From: Eubacterium sp.
GTDB lineage: Bacteria; Bacillota; Clostridia; Lachnospirales; Lachnospiraceae
Direction: 5' to 3'
DNA length: 16,032 nt
NCBI GenBank assembly: GCA_021442545.1
Contig: JABUSX010000240.1
Location: forward strand, 1-16,032
Below, piece after piece: positions 14,954-16,032 of this stretch (position 1 is its first letter; the number at the start of each line of letters is the position of its first letter). Under the pieces are notes generated by a model that saw nothing but the letters and a program-made list of their open reading frames with translations, searched no databases and was not told the origin of the DNA. A program made the position numbers and the translations under genes.

Positions 14954-14974
14954 GCTTTCCGGGAGCCGGAATGC
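14954..14974 (+). terminator. Short hairpin after dnaB
   Basis: TTCCGG (14957-14962) and CCGGAA (14966-14971) form a perfect 6-bp stem with loop GAG; flanking GC pairs extend it past one T-T mismatch (14954-14974). No T run follows, so termination would be weak. It separates dnaB from the ferredoxin promoter. Confidence 0.3.
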
Positions 14975-14988
14975 TGTTGAAAAAGCAC

Positions 14989-15017
14989 TTGCCTAACAGG
15001 GGTGTGCGGTATAGAAT
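14989..15017 (+). promoter_or_regulatory. Promoter for the ferredoxin gene
   Basis: TTGCCT (14989-14994) and TAGAAT (15012-15017) are 17 bp apart. The -10 matches TATAAT at five of six positions. The start would be near 15024, leaving a leader of about 58 nt that contains a hairpin. The TTGCCTAA element matches the one before ssb. Confidence 0.6.
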
Positions 15018-15030
15018 GATGGACAGGGTA

Positions 15031-15048
15031 TTTACCTGGCCCGGTAAA
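15031..15048 (+). promoter_or_regulatory. Hairpin near the 5' end of the ferredoxin mRNA
   Basis: TTTACC (15031-15036) and GGTAAA (15043-15048) pair around loop TGGCCC. The structure would begin within about 8 nt of the predicted transcription start, where it could protect the mRNA from 5' decay. An operator role is also possible. Confidence 0.35.
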
Positions 15049-15081
15049 AATGAAAACTGTTGAAAATAAGGAGGATTTGTA

Positions 15082-15255
15082 ATGGCTCGAATTATTACAG
15101 ATGAATGCGTCAGCTGTGGAACATGTGCAGGAGATTGCCCCGTAGAGGCGATCAGCATGGGCGATTCCCAATACGAGATCGATCCGGATAAATGCATCGA
15201 TTGCGGCGCATGTGAAGGTTCCTGCCCGACAGGCGCGATCGTGGAAGCTGAGTAA
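15082..15255 (+). CDS. 2[4Fe-4S] ferredoxin
   Basis: This small clostridial-type ferredoxin of 57 residues carries electrons between low-potential cytoplasmic enzymes such as pyruvate:ferredoxin oxidoreductase and hydrogenase. Two classic cluster motifs are present: C9-x2-C12-x2-C15-x3-C19-P and C38-x2-C41-x2-C44-x3-C48-P, in the internally duplicated halves VSCGTCAGDCPVEAI and IDCGACEGSCPTGAI. Length is typical (55-60). A near-perfect AAGGAGG (15068-15074) lies 7 nt before the ATG, indicating high expression. It has its own promoter and leader hairpin, so it is probably monocistronic. No redox partner enzyme is encoded next to it, so its specific role is general electron carriage. Confidence 0.97.
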   Translation: MARIITDECVSCGTCAGDCPVEAISMGDSQYEIDPDKCIDCGACEGSCPTGAIVEAE

Positions 15256-15565
15256 TCCGTTTCCGGGCATACTGCTTTACGGGAACCTTATTTCGGAAGC
15301 AGACGATCGGAAGAGCCGTACATTCCGGAGAAAAGCGGAAGGTCGTACAGCTCGAACTGAAAAGCGGCGGTTCTGAAATGTTCGGCACGCAGATCTTTTT
15401 GCAGGATCTTGCTGCGGCGGAAAGTGTTTCGGAACCGCTTTTCCAGTGTGTTTCAAACCATAACCGGGTAATCAGCGTGGTTAATATTCATACCGTGCCG
15501 AACGGCACACGGAGTCTTTTGGCGGAACGGTATTACAAAAATAATTATAATAAGAAAGGAAAACA
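15256..15565. other. 310-bp region between ferredoxin and DUF1858, no supported gene
   Basis: No convincing gene was found. One plus frame stays open from 15252 to the TGA at 15567-15569, and a 63-codon piece begins with ATG at 15378. That ATG has no Shine-Dalgarno sequence, the product resembles nothing recognised, and its last codons run through the ribosome-binding site of the next gene. A hairpin GTGCCG-AA-CGGCAC (15495-15508) followed by TCTTTT (15515-15520) may be a weak terminator. TATAAT occurs at 15546-15551 without a good -35. Confidence 0.5.
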
Positions 15566-15799
15566 ATGATGAAAATTGATGCTGATATGCTTATTTCGGA
15601 CATTCTGAGCATCGATCCGGCAATGTCCGCGATCCTGATGAAAAAGGGTATGCACTGCATTTCCTGTGTTGCGGCTGCAGGAGAGTCGCTTCGAATGGCC
15701 GGCTATGTACATGGCATGTCCGATGAAGAGATCGATGAACTTACGGCACAGCTGAATGATTATGTGAGCGGCACTGAGGAAGATGGTGCGGAAATCTGA
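15566..15799 (+). CDS. DUF1858 domain protein (putative redox disulfide protein)
   Basis: This small cytoplasmic protein of 76-77 residues begins MKIDADMLISDILSIDP, then PAMSAILMKKGMHCISC, the DUF1858 pattern with a CxxC pair directly after the Met-His (HCISC). In other proteins this domain occurs alone or fused to hybrid-cluster and other redox proteins in anaerobes; a thiol or metal role is assumed but not proven. Two ATG codons in tandem (15566 and 15569) are both possible. AAAGG at 15555-15559 gives better spacing to the second. The C-terminus is acidic (GTEEDGAEI). Its stop codon overlaps a 26-codon ORF with further Cys residues. It lies downstream of the ferredoxin but 310 nt away, so shared transcription is unlikely or needs read-through. 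Confidence 0.85.
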   Translation: MMKIDADMLISDILSIDPAMSAILMKKGMHCISCVAAAGESLRMAGYVHGMSDEEIDELTAQLNDYVSGTEEDGAEI

Positions 15800-15879
15800 T
15801 GTCTTGTTCCTGCGGTCACGGAAAAAAATACCGGGAAACAGGGAAACTTTCTTGCAATAAATTGTTAACAGGTTTATAA
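15799..15879 (+). CDS. Candidate 26-residue Cys-containing micro-ORF
   Basis: An ATG overlaps the DUF1858 stop as TGATG (15797-15801) and opens a 26-codon frame encoding MSCSCGHGKKYRETGKLSC then NKLLTGL, with three Cys and one His. The stop-start overlap would permit translational coupling. There is no clear separate Shine-Dalgarno site, and the end of the frame runs through the promoter of the next gene (TATAAT, 15875-15880). It may be chance; it is listed because the CSCGH motif next to a CxxC redox protein is suggestive. Confidence 0.25.
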   Translation: MSCSCGHGKKYRETGKLSCNKLLTGL

Positions 15880-15880
15880 T
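15852..15880 (+). promoter_or_regulatory. Strong sigma-A-type promoter for the last gene
   Basis: TTGCAA (15852-15857) and a perfect TATAAT (15875-15880) are 17 bp apart. The start would be near 15887, giving a leader of about 67 nt before the ATG at 15954. Confidence 0.75.
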
Positions 15881-15911
15881 ATTTTCGTGTGAGAACAAGT
15901 AGACATGTGTT

Positions 15912-15935
15912 CTGCCGGATCATAGGGATCGGCAG
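15912..15935 (+). promoter_or_regulatory. Leader hairpin upstream of the last gene
   Basis: CTGCCGGATC (15912-15921) pairs with GATCGGCAG (15927-15935): nine pairs with one bulged G and a 5-nt loop. It ends just before the Shine-Dalgarno GGGGAG (15939-15944). It could modulate translation or mRNA stability. Confidence 0.3.
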
Positions 15936-15953
15936 GCAGGGGAGAAACAGATA

Positions 15954-16032
15954 ATGTCAAAAGTTTTAAAAGTTATCGTTACCATAATTCTGATCGTATT
16001 TATCGGATCCGGAGCTGCTTTGATAATTCCGC
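15954..16032 (+). CDS. Membrane or secreted protein, N-terminus only (runs off window)
   Basis: Only the first 26 codons are visible: MSKVLKVIVTI then ILIVFIGSGAALIIP. This is a Lys-containing N-terminus followed by about 18 hydrophobic residues ending in small residues, so a signal peptide or N-terminal membrane anchor. GGGGAG (15939-15944) is 9 nt before the ATG, and a strong promoter with a leader hairpin lies upstream. The frame is open to the window end. The family cannot be recognised from this fragment. Confidence 0.8.
   Translation, partial: MSKVLKVIVTIILIVFIGSGAALIIP

Noticed and set aside
15378..15569. 63-codon ORF just before the DUF1858 gene
   Set aside because: No Shine-Dalgarno sequence, no recognisable product, and its 3' end is formed by the A-rich ribosome-binding region of the next gene. 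Kept only as an observation on the open frame.

Overview
The window looks like chromosomal DNA of a low-to-medium GC Bacillota member, most likely a Clostridia (Lachnospiraceae-like) anaerobe. The evidence is the gene order gdpP-rplI-dnaB, a CarD-type regulator, a type III pantothenate kinase, a class B sortase, a DegV protein, a 2[4Fe-4S] ferredoxin and a DUF1858 redox protein, all with purine-rich Shine-Dalgarno sites. The genus cannot be fixed from this window. No tRNA, rRNA, insertion sequence, phage gene or CRISPR array is visible.

Layout. (1) Positions 2-721 are the 3' end of a sensor histidine kinase, followed by a hairpin. (2) 870-1373 is a CarD/CdnL-like RNA polymerase-binding regulator with its own extended -10 promoter and two tandem hairpin terminators. 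(3) On the minus strand, a MerR-family regulator (5923-6798) precedes a 1481-residue RND exporter (1462-5907). The exporter carries an unusual coiled-coil insertion of about 370 residues. (4) Divergent from merR, and sharing a palindromic promoter region (about 6823-6884), is a plus-strand run: degV, coaX, class B sortase and a Sir2 deacetylase. (5) ssb has its own promoter, then come gdpP-rplI-dnaB, with gdpP and rplI overlapping by ATGA. (6) A small ferredoxin gene (57 aa) and a DUF1858 gene follow, each preceded by a noncoding stretch. (7) The start of a secreted or membrane protein gene, behind a strong promoter, runs off the right edge.

Functional picture. The right half is core replication, translation and c-di-AMP housekeeping (SSB, DnaB helicase, L9, GdpP). 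The centre joins cofactor supply (CoaX), NAD-dependent deacetylation (Sir2), fatty-acid binding (DegV) and surface anchoring (sortase B). The left half is transcription control and export. The observations most worth a second look are the giant coiled-coil insertion in the RND pump, an Asp-to-Asn change at the catalytic motif of CoaX, the shared merR/degV operator region with a possible 19-bp-spacer promoter, and a 26-codon Cys-containing micro-ORF overlapping the DUF1858 stop codon.
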